Of a stretch of 64,000 nt of DNA, positions 28,764-38,073 are shown one piece after another. A model generated the notes under the pieces. It worked only from the letters and a program-made list of their open reading frames with translations, was not told the origin of the DNA and searched no databases. Every line of letters starts with the position of its first letter. Position 1 is the first letter of the stretch. The DNA lies in contig CP107211.1 in the NCBI GenBank assembly GCA_025757845.1, forward strand, positions 2,666,001 to 2,730,000. The letters are read 5' to 3'. Source of the DNA: Oscillospiraceae bacterium. GTDB taxonomy: Bacteria; Bacillota; Clostridia; Oscillospirales; Ruminococcaceae. Position numbers and translations under genes: made by a program.

Positions 28764-29459
28764 TTACAGGAACGGGTTGAACAGATTAAACACTTTATAG
28801 TAAAGACTGCCGCTCATCACGGTGTCATTCAGCACACTCAGGCTGCCGCCGGTGATCACCACAAGGCCCCACACGACACACAGCACCAGATAGATGTCCA
28901 TCAGCGCGGTGCCGCCGCCCACCAGCCAGCCAAGGCCCCGGTTCACCGTGCCGACTACCGGCAGCTTGTTCACAAGGCCCAGCACCGTGACCAGCATGCT
29001 CACCAGCAGCCGCAGCAGCGCGTAGAACACAAAGAACAGCACCAGCATGATCACCGGGGTCAGCAGCGGCTGCAGCACCTTTTCCACGATGGTGTCGGCC
29101 AGCATCACGGCATTGTCGGACAGCACCGCTCCGATGGAGCGCTCACAGGCTGCCACGATGGACGCCCGGAAGCTCTGGGGCAGAAACCCCGCGTACTTGT
29201 CGGCAATGCCGGTCAGGTCCACCACGCCGCCTGCGGCCAGGCTGGCCGCGATCTGGGTGCGGAAACCACCGGCCAGCAGGTGCTCGAATACCCAGCCTGC
29301 ACAGGCAGACGAAAGCTGATGGGCCCCCAGCAGGCTCAGGCCGTTGCCCAGCAGCTGGACCATGGAGGCCAGAAAGCCCTTGCGCGCATACCGCACGGTC
29401 AGGACGATCCACGCCGCCGTACATAGGATATCAAAAAGAAATGACGGATTCTTGAACAT
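28764..29459 (-). CDS. CvpA family membrane protein
   Basis: 231-residue membrane protein with hydrophobic segments at about 8-25, 30-45, 130-165 and 175-210. The pattern of an initial ILCTAAWIVLTVRYARKGF segment and a later LLVSMLVTVLGLVNKLPVVGTVNRGLG segment matches CvpA/colicin V production proteins. The family role is unclear, with envelope or stress functions suggested. It lies between DUF5711 and clpE genes, probably in one transcript. Confidence 0.8.
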   Translation of the reverse strand: MFKNPSFLFDILCTAAWIVLTVRYARKGFLASMVQLLGNGLSLLGAHQLSSACAGWVFEHLLAGGFRTQIAASLAAGGVVDLTGIADKYAGFLPQSFRASIVAACERSIGAVLSDNAVMLADTIVEKVLQPLLTPVIMLVLFFVFYALLRLLVSMLVTVLGLVNKLPVVGTVNRGLGWLVGGGTALMDIYLVLCVVWGLVVITGGSLSVLNDTVMSGSLYYKVFNLFNPFL

Positions 29460-29519
29460 ACCTTGTTTTCCCTGTTATTTTTTAGCACTCGGCTCATGCC
29501 GCTGCGATAAAGAGGCGTC

Positions 29520-30743
29520 TCAGGACGCACTGGAGCTGTCCGGCTCCGGTGCCGTGACCTGCTGCACTGTATTTCCGCTGAACACCAGCAGCTGCCGACC
29601 ATTGAGCACACCCGCCTGGGGCTTTGCATCCATCGGCTGGGTCCACTGGAACTCCCCCGCCTTGTTGAAGCATTCCACCGTGCTGTCGGTGAGCAAATAG
29701 AAGCCATCGGCTGCGCGGAGGATGTGGCTGGCCGCCGGCACATTGCCGCTGTACTGCACGCCCAGGCTGTTGTCCAGCAGCACGGCGGTGCAGGTCTGGC
29801 CGCCGCTCAGCAGCAGGGCCACGCCGCCGTTTTCGGTGTCCACATCCACAAGGGTACTGCCGCCGAAGTCATAGCTGGCCTTCTCGCCGCCGTTGGCACC
29901 GTACAGCACCGCCCGGTCCTCATAAAGGGCCAGCACGCTGTCCCCGCTCAGCCAGCCCAGCCACTGGGGCACGCTGGTGGCAGTGCCCAGCTGTACCGGG
30001 TCGCCCTGCGCAAGGGCCAACACATAGAGGTTCGTGGTCAGCTGACCGCCGTTCGCAGTCACCGCCGCCACCGCAATGCGGCGGCTGTCCGGTGAAAAGG
30101 CCATGCGCAGCGGGGTGCCCTCGGCGCTGGTCAGGTTCCAGCTCAGTACCTGTTCCATGGCGGACGAGTACACGGTCAGCTTTGCCACGCTGTCGGTGTC
30201 GTCGGTGGCTACGGCCACCTGCCCGGCATCCGCCACGGCGCACAGGTAGATGCTGCTGTCCAGCGTTTTGGTGTACAGGTTCTGGGTGCGGCTCTCCACC
30301 CGCAGCTCATTGCCGGAGCGGTTGTACAGCACAAAGCGGCTTTTCCCGGCTGCCAGCGCCGGGCGGGCATAGCCGCTCTGGACGCTGTTGAGCTTTGCAC
30401 CGCCAAAGCTGTACACCACACAGCTGTCCGTATCCATCTCCGCAAAGCCGCCGGACAGTTTTGCCACCGCCGTGGGCTCGGTGATGCCGGTCTGCTGCGG
30501 CCATCCTGTGTTCGGAGTCAGGGTGATGTGCACACTGTCCACCAGATCCTTGGCACGGGCAATGGAGGTGCCCACCGCGCCGGTGGCAAACAGGACCAGC
30601 ACCGTGAGCACCGCCACGATGATGGCCCCGCGGCGCAGCCGACGGTTGCGTGCCCGCTGACGCGCTGCTTCCAGATACTCGACCCGTCCGGCCGAGAGCG
30701 GCTCGCCCTCTGCCGGGGAACTGCCGCGATGAATCTTTCTCAT
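29520..30743 (-). CDS. DUF5711-like membrane-anchored beta-propeller protein
   Basis: 407 residues: a basic cytoplasmic N-terminus (to about 37), one transmembrane helix (about 38-60) and an extracellular domain of repeated short beta strands resembling a WD40-type propeller (for example FSPDSRRIAVAAV). This pattern fits the DUF5711 family of uncharacterised Firmicutes proteins. The ATG at 30743 follows AAGGAGA and overlaps the truA stop by four bases, so translation is coupled. No catalytic residues are evident. Confidence 0.7.
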   Translation of the reverse strand: MRKIHRGSSPAEGEPLSAGRVEYLEAARQRARNRRLRRGAIIVAVLTVLVLFATGAVGTSIARAKDLVDSVHITLTPNTGWPQQTGITEPTAVAKLSGGFAEMDTDSCVVYSFGGAKLNSVQSGYARPALAAGKSRFVLYNRSGNELRVESRTQNLYTKTLDSSIYLCAVADAGQVAVATDDTDSVAKLTVYSSAMEQVLSWNLTSAEGTPLRMAFSPDSRRIAVAAVTANGGQLTTNLYVLALAQGDPVQLGTATSVPQWLGWLSGDSVLALYEDRAVLYGANGGEKASYDFGGSTLVDVDTENGGVALLLSGGQTCTAVLLDNSLGVQYSGNVPAASHILRAADGFYLLTDSTVECFNKAGEFQWTQPMDAKPQAGVLNGRQLLVFSGNTVQQVTAPEPDSSSAS

Positions 30744-31504
30744 GAATGGTTCTCCTTCATATCCGGGTATTCCACACATTTCAGGAACAGCCCCTTTGCC
30801 GGCAGGGTCGGCCCCGCCTGGCTGCGGTCGCAGCCGGCCAGGATGCCCGGGATCTCTTCCGGCTGCATCCGGCCCGCGCCCACTTCACACAAGGTGCCCG
30901 CCAGAATGCGCACCATGTTGTACAGGTAGCCGTCCGCCGTCACCTCAATGTCGATCTCGTCGCCCCGCCGGGTGACATGGCAGTCGGTGATGGTGCGCAC
31001 CGTGTCGCCATGGGCTGCGGCGGATGACCCCGCCGCACACAGGGCCAGAAAATCGTGGGTACCCACGAACTGCTGCGCCGCTGCCTGCATCCGCACTTCG
31101 TCCAGATGCTTCGGCATCCGGGTGTAGTAGGCCGCGTCAAAGGGCGAGTCGATGGGGTGGTTGTGGATGCGGTACAGATAGGTCTTGGTGTGGGCCGCAT
31201 ACCGGGCATGGAAATCCTCCGGCACCACCCGCGCCGCCAGCACCCGGATGTCCGGCGGCAGGTGCTGGTTCAGCGCCAGCGGCAGCTTTTCCGGCGGGAT
31301 GCGGGTGTCGGCGTGGAAGTTGAGCCGAAAGCCCAGCGCGTGCACCCCGGCATCCGTGCGGCTGCAGCCCTTGATGTCCGGCCGGGTGCCCAGCACGGCT
31401 TCCAGCGCATCCTGAAACACGGCCGCTACGCTGCGCCCGTTGGGCTGCACCTGAAACCCGCAGTAATTCGTGCCATCGTAGGCAAGGGTCAGTAAAAAGT
31501 TCAT
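30740..31504 (-). CDS. truA: tRNA pseudouridine(38-40) synthase
   Basis: Converts uridine 38-40 of the tRNA anticodon arm to pseudouridine. 254 residues, normal length. The catalytic Asp is in the motif SRTDAGVHA (about 48-56), and the family N-terminus LTLAYDGTNYCGFQ is present. It follows the ecfA1-ecfA2-ecfT block, an arrangement common in Firmicutes, but after a 230-base hairpin-rich gap. Confidence 0.95.
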   Translation of the reverse strand: MNFLLTLAYDGTNYCGFQVQPNGRSVAAVFQDALEAVLGTRPDIKGCSRTDAGVHALGFRLNFHADTRIPPEKLPLALNQHLPPDIRVLAARVVPEDFHARYAAHTKTYLYRIHNHPIDSPFDAAYYTRMPKHLDEVRMQAAAQQFVGTHDFLALCAAGSSAAAHGDTVRTITDCHVTRRGDEIDIEVTADGYLYNMVRILAGTLCEVGAGRMQPEEIPGILAGCDRSQAGPTLPAKGLFLKCVEYPDMKENHS

Positions 31505-31734
31505 GGATAAACGCTGCTTTCCCGTTTCATGGTTTTAAATCGGAAGAACGCAAAAAGCGTCCGGCGACAGCGCCGACTGGCGCAGCGCCAGCTTTTTGCG
31601 TTCTGACTTCAGCTTTGGGGTCTGAAAGGGGCGAGCAGCCCCTTTCTCGTCAGGGGTAAGTGGAGTCCAGAGGATGAGAGGGGCGCGTCGAAACGCCCTT
31701 CTCGTCCTCTGGCCCAGCGGAGCGTCATGCTCCT
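31505..31734. other. hairpin-rich intergenic block between ecfT and truA
   Basis: Three stacked inverted repeats. GAACGCAAAAAGC pairs with GCTTTTTGCGTTC (about 31546-31602), AAAGGGGCG... pairs with ...CCCCTTTC (about 31626-31648), and CCAGAGGA-GAGA-GGGCG pairs with its complement (about 31667-31713). It may be a composite repeat. A short ORF with an RBS crosses it (31609-31728). Confidence 0.5.
31609..31728 (-). CDS. possible 39-residue ORF after ecfT
   Basis: A 39-codon frame starts at ATG 31728, only 6 bases past the ecfT stop and after a good AAAGGAGC site. The peptide (MTLRWARGREGRFDA...) is Arg-rich without a known motif. It lies entirely within hairpin-forming DNA, so it is more probably repeat-derived than a real gene. 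Confidence 0.2.
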   Translation of the reverse strand: MTLRWARGREGRFDAPLSSSGLHLPLTRKGLLAPFRPQS

Positions 31735-32550
31735 TTAAAAATTCGGGAACACCCACCGGGACGACAGGATCACCGCAAAGCAGACGATGCAGAACGCCAG
31801 GTCGATGTAGTCCTGCTTCGTGCAGCGCAGCACCTTGAGCCGGGTGCGGCCGTCGCCGCCGCGGTAGCAGCGGCACTCCATGGCCATGGCCAGCTCGTCG
31901 GCACGGCGGAAGGCCGAGATGAACAGCGGGATGAGCACCGGCACCAGCGCCTTGACCCGGTCCAGCATCTTGCCGGTGTCCAGCTGGGCACCGCGGGCCT
32001 TCTGGGCGTTCATGATCTTGTCGGTCTCCTCGATCAGGGTGGGGATGAACCGCAGAGCGATGCTCATCATCATGGCCAGCTCGTGCACCGGGAAGTGCAG
32101 CCTGCCCAAAGGCTTGAGCAGCTGTTCAATGGCATCCGTCAGCACGATGGGGCTGGTGGTATAGGTGAGCAGGCTGGTGCCCGCGATCAGTGCCATGACA
32201 CGCACGGCCATGAGCACCGCGTAGCGCACGCCCTCGGCGTAAATGGTCAGAAAGCCCAGCTTTACCAGCGGGTCGCCCTCGCCCGACACAAAGAACAGGT
32301 TGAGCACCGCCGTGAACACCACGATGGGCAGAATGGGCTTCAGGCTCTTGAGGATCATCTTGAAGGGGATCTGCGCCACCTTGTACATCAGCGCAAGGAA
32401 CAGGATGGAAAGGGTCAGCCCCAGCGGGTTGGATGCCGCAAACAGCAGCACGATGTAAACGATGGTCAGCACCAGCTTCATGCGCGGGTCGAACCGGTGC
32501 ACAAGGCTCGTGCCCGGGAAGTGCTGGCCGATGGTGATATCTCTCAGCAT
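31735..32550 (-). CDS. ecfT: ECF transporter transmembrane component EcfT
   Basis: Membrane coupling subunit of a group II energy-coupling-factor transporter, 271 residues. Membrane helices alternate with a cytoplasmic coupling region containing the two short motifs ARG (in KARGAQLD, about 193) and the ECRCYRGG segment (about 231-238) that contact the ATPases. Its ATG overlaps the ecfA2 stop by 7 bases. It probably serves several S components, including the PanT-like protein at 3.1 kb. Confidence 0.93.
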   Translation of the reverse strand: MLRDITIGQHFPGTSLVHRFDPRMKLVLTIVYIVLLFAASNPLGLTLSILFLALMYKVAQIPFKMILKSLKPILPIVVFTAVLNLFFVSGEGDPLVKLGFLTIYAEGVRYAVLMAVRVMALIAGTSLLTYTTSPIVLTDAIEQLLKPLGRLHFPVHELAMMMSIALRFIPTLIEETDKIMNAQKARGAQLDTGKMLDRVKALVPVLIPLFISAFRRADELAMAMECRCYRGGDGRTRLKVLRCTKQDYIDLAFCIVCFAVILSSRWVFPNF

Positions 32551-33464
32551 TTGTCAGCGCCCCCTTCCTGCTTGTCTGCGCGCGGGAGCACAAGGGTCTC
32601 CCCGGCATCCCGGCGGCGCTTGGCCTCCAGGATCATCTTGACGGCATAGGGGATGGTGTACACGTCGGCAGGCACATCCACGCCCATTTCCCGCAGCTTG
32701 AGGAAGATCTTGGTCACCTGCGGCACGCTCAGGCCCAGCCCCAGCAGCTCCGGAGCCCGGGCAAACACCTTTTCCACCGTGTCGTACATGGCGATCTTCT
32801 TGTTGCTCATCACCAGCACGCGGTTGGCGTACTTGGCAATGTCCTCCATGCTGTGGGACACCAGCAGCACGGTGGTGCCGGTCTTTTTGTGGTACTCCTT
32901 CACTTCCGAGAGGATGTCGTCCCGGCCCTCCGGGTCCAGACCGGCGGCAGGCTCGTCCAGCACCAGGATGCGGGGCCGCATGGCCATGACGCCTGCCACC
33001 GCCACACGACGCTTCTGGCCGCCGGACAGCTCAAAGGGGCTGCGCTCCAGCAATGCCGGGTCCAGACCCACGAAGTCTGCGGCCTCGTGCACGCGGCGGT
33101 CGATCTCCGCCTCGTCCAGGCCCATGTTCTTCGGGCCAAAGGCGATGTCCTTATAGCAAGTCTCCTCAAACAGCTGGTATTCCGGGTACTGGAATACCAG
33201 ACCGGTGAGGAAGCGGAAGTCCCGGATCTTTTCCGGGTCGGCCCACAGGTCGCGGCCGTCGATGTAGATCTTACCGCTGGTGGGCTTGTTCAGGCCGTTC
33301 ATGTGGGTGATGAGAGTGCTCTTGCCGGAGCCGGTAGCCCCGATGATGCCCACAAAGTCGCCCTCTTCCACCGCAAAGCTCACGTCATCCAGCGCGGTGA
33401 CCGCATTGGGCATGCCGGGGTTGTAGACGTAGCTCAGATGTTCTACTTTGATGATATCTGCCAT
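32544..33464 (-). CDS. ecfA2: ECF transporter ATPase EcfA2
   Basis: Nucleotide-binding subunit, 306 residues. Walker A is GATGSGKST (about 41-49), the Q-loop is VFQYPEYQLFEET, the signature is LSGGQKRRVA and Walker B is ILVLDEPAAGLDP. The FPEYQLFEET-like Q-loop is the EcfA2 (EcfA') type. I choose the ATG at 33464 over an upstream GTG at 33473 that sits too near the GGGGG site. It is the middle gene of ecfA1-ecfA2-ecfT. Confidence 0.94.
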   Translation of the reverse strand: MADIIKVEHLSYVYNPGMPNAVTALDDVSFAVEEGDFVGIIGATGSGKSTLITHMNGLNKPTSGKIYIDGRDLWADPEKIRDFRFLTGLVFQYPEYQLFEETCYKDIAFGPKNMGLDEAEIDRRVHEAADFVGLDPALLERSPFELSGGQKRRVAVAGVMAMRPRILVLDEPAAGLDPEGRDDILSEVKEYHKKTGTTVLLVSHSMEDIAKYANRVLVMSNKKIAMYDTVEKVFARAPELLGLGLSVPQVTKIFLKLREMGVDVPADVYTIPYAVKMILEAKRRRDAGETLVLPRADKQEGGADKC

Positions 33465-33479
33465 ATTGTCCACGCCCCC

Positions 33480-34319
33480 TTACTTCAGCAGCTCATACAG
33501 TGCCTGTGCGCACTCGCCGGTGTCGATGATGCCCTCCGGCATCGGGATGCCGGCCTTCGCCAGCTCGTCCCGCAGCTCTGCGGCCTGCGGCACATCCAGA
33601 TGCAGCGCGCGCACCTTCTCGGTCTGGCTGAACACCTCTTTCGGGGTGCCCTCCATCACCACATGGCCCTTGCTCATCACCAGCACACGGTCGGCCTGGG
33701 CGGCCTCTTCCATGTAGTGGGTGATGGACACCACGGTGATGCCCATGTTCTTGTTCAGGTGGTGGATGGTCTGCATCACCTGCTCCCGGCCCCGGGGGTC
33801 CAGCATGGCGGTGGCTTCATCCAAAATCAGGCAGTCCGGCCGCATGGCCACCACGCCTGCAATGGCCACGCGCTGCTTCTGGCCGCCGGACAGGTTGTGG
33901 GGTGCCCGCTCCCGGAACTCGTAGATGCCGGCCATCTTCATGGACTCATCCACTCGGCGGCGCATCTCGTCCGGCGGCACACCCAGATTCTCCAGCGCAA
34001 AGGCCACATCCTCTTCCACCACGGTGGCCACGATCTGGTTATCCGGGTTCTGGAACACCATGCCCACCGTCTGGCGGATGTCGTAGAGTTTGCTGTCATC
34101 GCTGGTGTCCATGCCTTCCACATAGACCTTGCCGCTTTCCGGCAGCAAGATGGCGTTGAAGTGCTTAGCCAGCGTGGATTTGCCGCAGCCGTTGGCACCC
34201 AGCACGGCCACGAACTCGCCGCGTTTCACGCTTGTCGATACGCCGTCCAGCGCATAAACAGGCTGTTCACTGTCATAGCGGAACTTTAAGTTTTCTGCTG
34301 TTAAAATCGTTTCACTCAT
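33480..34319 (-). CDS. ecfA1: ECF transporter ATPase EcfA1
   Basis: Partner nucleotide-binding subunit, 279 residues. Walker A is GANGCGKST, the Q-loop FQNPDNQIVATVVEEDVAF is of the EcfA1 type, the signature is LSGGQKQRVA and Walker B is CLILDEATAMLDP. It is the first gene of the ECF operon, 15 bases upstream of ecfA2. The start has only a weak ribosome site (AGAAAGAG). A 24-codon upstream ORF overlaps the start (34312-34386), suggesting translational coupling. Confidence 0.94.
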   Translation of the reverse strand: MSETILTAENLKFRYDSEQPVYALDGVSTSVKRGEFVAVLGANGCGKSTLAKHFNAILLPESGKVYVEGMDTSDDSKLYDIRQTVGMVFQNPDNQIVATVVEEDVAFALENLGVPPDEMRRRVDESMKMAGIYEFRERAPHNLSGGQKQRVAIAGVVAMRPDCLILDEATAMLDPRGREQVMQTIHHLNKNMGITVVSITHYMEEAAQADRVLVMSKGHVVMEGTPKEVFSQTEKVRALHLDVPQAAELRDELAKAGIPMPEGIIDTGECAQALYELLK

Positions 34320-34386
34320 TTGTTTTCTCTTTCTGGTGGTGCGCCCCTCCGAAAGGGGCTGTACCCCATTCTTGGATCTTCTTCAT
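34312..34386 (-). CDS. possible leader peptide ORF overlapping ecfA1
   Basis: A 24-codon frame (MKKIQEWGTAPFGG...) has a stop overlapping the ecfA1 ATG by 8 bases. ecfA1 itself lacks a strong ribosome site, so re-initiation from this ORF is plausible. The GCCCCT-TTCG-AGGGGC hairpin inside it could modulate this. Coding status is unproven. Confidence 0.3.
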   Translation of the reverse strand: MKKIQEWGTAPFGGAHHQKEKTNE

Positions 34387-34648
34387 TTTTTCAGGAAGGC
34401 TGCCTTTGGGCGGCCCCTCCCGTGAAAATGCGTTTGGAGCGGCCCGCAGGCCGCGACAAACGCAAAATTAAAAATCTATTTTCCGCTGAATATGGCCAGC
34501 AACGACGACGACCGCCGCCAGCGGCGGAAACAGGGAGAAGTTGTTGGGGCAGCGGCCAGCAAGACGCAAGTGCCGCCCAAGGCACGATGCGGATGCTGGG
34601 TGCCGCAACCCGTAAGAAGCGGAGGCCATTTCAATCGTTTCGGCTTAT
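34387..34648. other. intergenic, upstream of the ECF operon
   Basis: About 260 bases with no gene. It contains several short GC-rich inverted repeats (for example GCGGCC...GGCCGC near 34440) and presumably the ecfA1 promoter, which I could not place. No riboswitch was recognised. Confidence 0.4.
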
Positions 34649-35524
34649 TTATTCTTCCCAAATGGCCGTGGCACCGCAGGGCACCACGCCGCCGGTGGCG
34701 GACACCGGCAGGCCGATCTCATCGCAGCTGGTCTTGCCGCCAAAGCGGGGCACCAGCGTGGTCTTGAGCATATATTCCATGACCGCCGGAGACAGGCCGG
34801 TGGTGTAGCTGTTGACCGCAAAGAAGAGGGGCTTGTCGCTCAGCACCTCTTCGCACTGGCTGATCAGGTCGTAGATGCAGTCCTCCAGCTTCCAGATCTC
34901 GCCGCCGGGGCCGCGGCCGTAGCTGGGCGGGTCCATGATGATGCCGTCATAGGTGTTGCCGCGGCGCTTTTCCCGCGCCACGAACTTGGCACAGTCGTCC
35001 ACCAGCCAGCGGATGGGCCGGTCGGCCATGCCGCTGGCCACAGCGTTGTCCTTGCCCCAGGCCACGATGCCCTTGGAGGCGTCCACATGGCAGACGGTGG
35101 CCCCGGCAGCGGCACAGGCCAGCGTGGCACCGCCGGTGTAGCCGAACAGGTTCAGCACCTTCACCGGGCGACCGGCGGCGCGGATCTTCTGCTGGTACCA
35201 GGCCCAGTTGACGGCCTGCTCCGGGAACACACCGGTGTGCTTGAAGCCGGTGGGGCTCACAATGAGGGTGAGCCGGTCGTCCCCTTCGCCGCAGTGGATC
35301 TTCCACTTTTCGGGCAGGCGGCGCTTGTACTCCCACTCGCCGCCGCCCTGATTGGAGCGGTGGTATACGGCATCCGCCTTGGCCCACAGCGGGCTTTGCT
35401 TCGGTGTTTTCCACACCACCTGCGGGTCCGGCCGGATGAGGATCGTCTCACCCCAGCGCTCCAGACGGTTGCCGTTGGTGGCATCCAGCAGTTCGTAGTC
35501 TTTCCAGGTATCTGCAGGGCGCAT
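34649..35524 (-). CDS. class I SAM-dependent methyltransferase (RlmI/RlmK C-terminal-like)
   Basis: 291 residues. The SAM-binding motif I is VLNLFGYTGGATLACA (about 123-138), followed by HVDASKGIVAWGKDN and the catalytic-region motif DPPSYGRGPGG (about 199-209). This is the arrangement of the 23S rRNA cytosine-C5 methyltransferase family (PF10672/RlmI), but the N-terminal PUA domain is missing. An rRNA target is the best guess. It lies 12 bases downstream of glmM on the same strand. Confidence 0.8.
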   Translation of the reverse strand: MRPADTWKDYELLDATNGNRLERWGETILIRPDPQVVWKTPKQSPLWAKADAVYHRSNQGGGEWEYKRRLPEKWKIHCGEGDDRLTLIVSPTGFKHTGVFPEQAVNWAWYQQKIRAAGRPVKVLNLFGYTGGATLACAAAGATVCHVDASKGIVAWGKDNAVASGMADRPIRWLVDDCAKFVAREKRRGNTYDGIIMDPPSYGRGPGGEIWKLEDCIYDLISQCEEVLSDKPLFFAVNSYTTGLSPAVMEYMLKTTLVPRFGGKTSCDEIGLPVSATGGVVPCGATAIWEE

Positions 35525-35536
35525 AGCGTTCTCCTT

Positions 35537-36892
35537 TTACTGCTTCAGAATTCGTTTGTTGATCTTTTCCACAATGCGGTCAGCACAGCGGTGGATGGCC
35601 TCCAGATCCTGGCCCTCCACCATCACGCGGAGCTTGGGCTCGGTGCCGGACACGCGCACCAGCACGCGGCCCATGCCCATCAGCTTCTGCTGCTCGTTCT
35701 CAATGAAACCGGCCAGTACTTCGTCCTCTTTGTAGGCGGCCTTCTGGGCAGCATTGGCGGTCACATTCACCAGCACCTGGGGGTACTGTTCATAGATGCC
35801 GTTCAGCTCGCTCATCTTCTTGCCGCTCTCGGCCAGCAGCTTGAGCAGCTTGCCGGCGGTCAGCTCGCCGTCACCGGTGGTGGCATGGTGCAGCAGGATC
35901 ACATGGCCGCTCTGCTCGCCGCCGATGGCGTAGCCGTTCTCGCGCATGTTCTCCAGCACATAGCGGTCGCCCACAGCGGTCTTTTCGGTGTGGATGCCCT
36001 GGCTCTCCATGTACTTGATGAAGCCCAGGTTGGACATTACGGTCACAACGGCCGTGTCGCCGTCCAGACGGTTCTTCTCCTTCATGGTCATGGCCAGCAG
36101 GGCAATGATCTTGTCGCCGTCCATCTCGCGGCCCTTCTCGTCGCAGGCAAGGCAGCGGTCGGCATCGCCGTCAAAGGCGATGCCGCAGTCAAAACCGCCG
36201 GCCACCACGGCCTTTTCCAGATTGTCCAGATGCGTGCTGCCCACACCCTTGTTGATGTTCTCGCCGTCCGGGCTGATGCCCAGGAAGGTGCACTTAGCGC
36301 CCAGCTGGGGGAACAGCTTCTGTGCCACCACGGCGGAAGCGCCGTTGGCGCAGTCGACGCAGACGTTCAGGCCGGACAGGTCGCCGTGGATGGACTCGTA
36401 CAGATGGTCCACATAGTCCTGCAGGCCGTCATCGCGGCGGTACACGCGGCCCACATCGTCGCCGGTCATCAGCTGGATGCCCGCACAGTCGTTGTCGATG
36501 TAAGCCTCGATCTGGTTTTCCACCTCATCCGGCAGCTTGTAGCCGCTGCCCGCAAAGATCTTGATGCCGTTGAACTCCATCGGGTTGTGGGAGGCCGAAA
36601 TGACCACACCGGCGTCCGCGTTGTACTTGCGCACCAGATAGGCCACGGCGGGGGTGGGCAGCACGCCCAGACTCTCCACGTCCGCACCCACGCTGCACAG
36701 ACCGGCGGTCAGGGCAGCTTCCAGCATGTCGCCGGACTGGCGGGTGTCCTTGCCGATCAGGATGCGGGGGCGGTGGCCGGTGCTGCCGGTGAGCACCGCT
36801 GCCGCGCCGCGGCCGATCTTCATTGCCAGTTCACAGGTCAGGTCTGCACCGGCCACGCCGCGCACACCGTCGGTTCCAAAATACTTACCCAT
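35537..36892 (-). CDS. glmM: phosphoglucosamine mutase
   Basis: Interconverts glucosamine-6-phosphate and glucosamine-1-phosphate on the path to UDP-GlcNAc for peptidoglycan. 451 residues. The N-terminus is GKYFGTDGVRGVAG, the phosphoserine loop ISASHNPM has Ser near 101, the metal-binding loop is DGDADR (near 240), and the C-terminal phosphate loop is RVSGTEPKLRV. The frame opens at 37105, but the ATG at 36892 after GAGGT gives the exact GlmM N-terminus. Confidence 0.96.
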   Translation of the reverse strand: MGKYFGTDGVRGVAGADLTCELAMKIGRGAAAVLTGSTGHRPRILIGKDTRQSGDMLEAALTAGLCSVGADVESLGVLPTPAVAYLVRKYNADAGVVISASHNPMEFNGIKIFAGSGYKLPDEVENQIEAYIDNDCAGIQLMTGDDVGRVYRRDDGLQDYVDHLYESIHGDLSGLNVCVDCANGASAVVAQKLFPQLGAKCTFLGISPDGENINKGVGSTHLDNLEKAVVAGGFDCGIAFDGDADRCLACDEKGREMDGDKIIALLAMTMKEKNRLDGDTAVVTVMSNLGFIKYMESQGIHTEKTAVGDRYVLENMRENGYAIGGEQSGHVILLHHATTGDGELTAGKLLKLLAESGKKMSELNGIYEQYPQVLVNVTANAAQKAAYKEDEVLAGFIENEQQKLMGMGRVLVRVSGTEPKLRVMVEGQDLEAIHRCADRIVEKINKRILKQ

Positions 36893-36980
36893 AAAAAATA
36901 CCTCACTTTCGATAAAAGCAATCCCTTTCAGGCAGTGCCCCTCAGCATTGCCTGCCCCTCCGGGGAACTTATCACAGCAC

Positions 36981-37000
36981 GGTGCCCGGAGCCGGGCACC
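36981..37000. terminator. GC hairpin between ruvB and glmM
   Basis: GGTGCCCGG/CCGGGCACC with a 2-base loop, 14 bases after the ruvB stop. There is no T-tract, so termination is uncertain; it may only partly separate ruvCAB from glmM. Confidence 0.4.
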
Positions 37001-37014
37001 TGCGTATGGTTGGA

Positions 37015-38070
37015 TCAGAACAGGCTCTGCTGGCCGTTGTCCTCCGGTGCCCCGGACTCCGGGGCTTTCATGCCCAGATGCTCGTAGGCCAGGCGGGTCA
37101 CGCACCGGCCCCGAGGCGTCCGGGTCAGAAAGCCCATCTGCATCAGATACGGCTCACACAGGTCCTCCAGCGTCACGGCCTCTTCGCCCAGAGCCGCCGC
37201 CAGCGTCTCCAGACCCACCGGGCCGCCGTTGTACATCTCGATGATGGCACGCAGCACGCTGCGGTCCAGCTCATCCAGACCCAAAGCGTCCACGTCCATG
37301 CGCTTGAGACCCATCAGGGCCACATCCCGGTCAATGACGCCGTCCCCCAACACCGTGGCAAAGTCGCGGATGCGCTTCAAAAAGCGGTTGGCCACACGGG
37401 GCGTGCCCCGGCTGCACTTGGCCAGCTCGTAGGCACCTTCCGGCGTGATGGGCTGGTCCAGGATGCCCGCCGACCGCATGATGATGCGGGCCAGCTCGTC
37501 CGGGCCGTACAGCTCCAGCTTGAGCAGCACGCCGAAGCGGTCCCGCAAAGGACCGGTGATCTGGCCCGCCCGGGTGGTGGCCCCTACCAGGGTGAACCGC
37601 GGCAGGTTGATGCGGATGCTCTGGGCGCTGGGGCCCTTTCCGATCATGATATCCAGCGCGTAGTCCTCCAGCGCCGGGTACAGCACCTCTTCCACCTGCC
37701 GGGACAGGCGGTGGATCTCGTCGATGAACAACACATCGCCCTCCTGCAGGTTGGTCAGCAGGGCGGCCAGGTCGCCGGGCTTTTCAATGGCCGGGCCGCT
37801 GGTGATGCGGATCTGCACCCCCATCTCGTTGGCGATGATCCCGGCCAGAGTGGTCTTGCCCAGGCCCGGCGGGCCATAGAGCAGGATGTGGTCCACCGGC
37901 TCCCCGCGCCGCTTGGCGGCTTCCAGATAGATCTTCAGGTTCTGCTTGACTTTTTCCTGCCCGATGTAGTCCTCCAGATGCTGCGGGCGGAGGTTGTTTT
38001 CCTCGCTGTCCGCAGCGGTCATGCCGGGCTGCATCATTTTTGCGCCGTACAGCGCGGTTTCGTCCTGCAT
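37015..38070 (-). CDS. ruvB: Holliday junction branch migration ATPase RuvB
   Basis: Hexameric AAA+ motor that drives branch migration with RuvA. 351 residues. Walker A is GPPGLGKTT, Walker B is LFIDEIHRL, sensor 1 is [10 protein letters not shown], the arginine finger region is GPLRDRFG, and the C-terminal winged helix has [12 protein letters not shown]. Only 3 bases separate it from ruvA. Confidence 0.97.
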   Translation of the reverse strand: MQDETALYGAKMMQPGMTAADSEENNLRPQHLEDYIGQEKVKQNLKIYLEAAKRRGEPVDHILLYGPPGLGKTTLAGIIANEMGVQIRITSGPAIEKPGDLAALLTNLQEGDVLFIDEIHRLSRQVEEVLYPALEDYALDIMIGKGPSAQSIRINLPRFTLVGATTRAGQITGPLRDRFGVLLKLELYGPDELARIIMRSAGILDQPITPEGAYELAKCSRGTPRVANRFLKRIRDFATVLGDGVIDRDVALMGLKRMDVDALGLDELDRSVLRAIIEMYNGGPVGLETLAAALGEEAVTLEDLCEPYLMQMGFLTRTPRGRCVTRLAYEHLGMKAPESGAPEDNGQQSLF

Positions 38071-38073
38071 TGT

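Noticed and set aside
25890..29426. Plus-strand frame of 1178 codons opposite clpE and cvpA
   Set aside because: Overlaps recQ at one end and is antisense to clpE; composition typical of a mirror frame.
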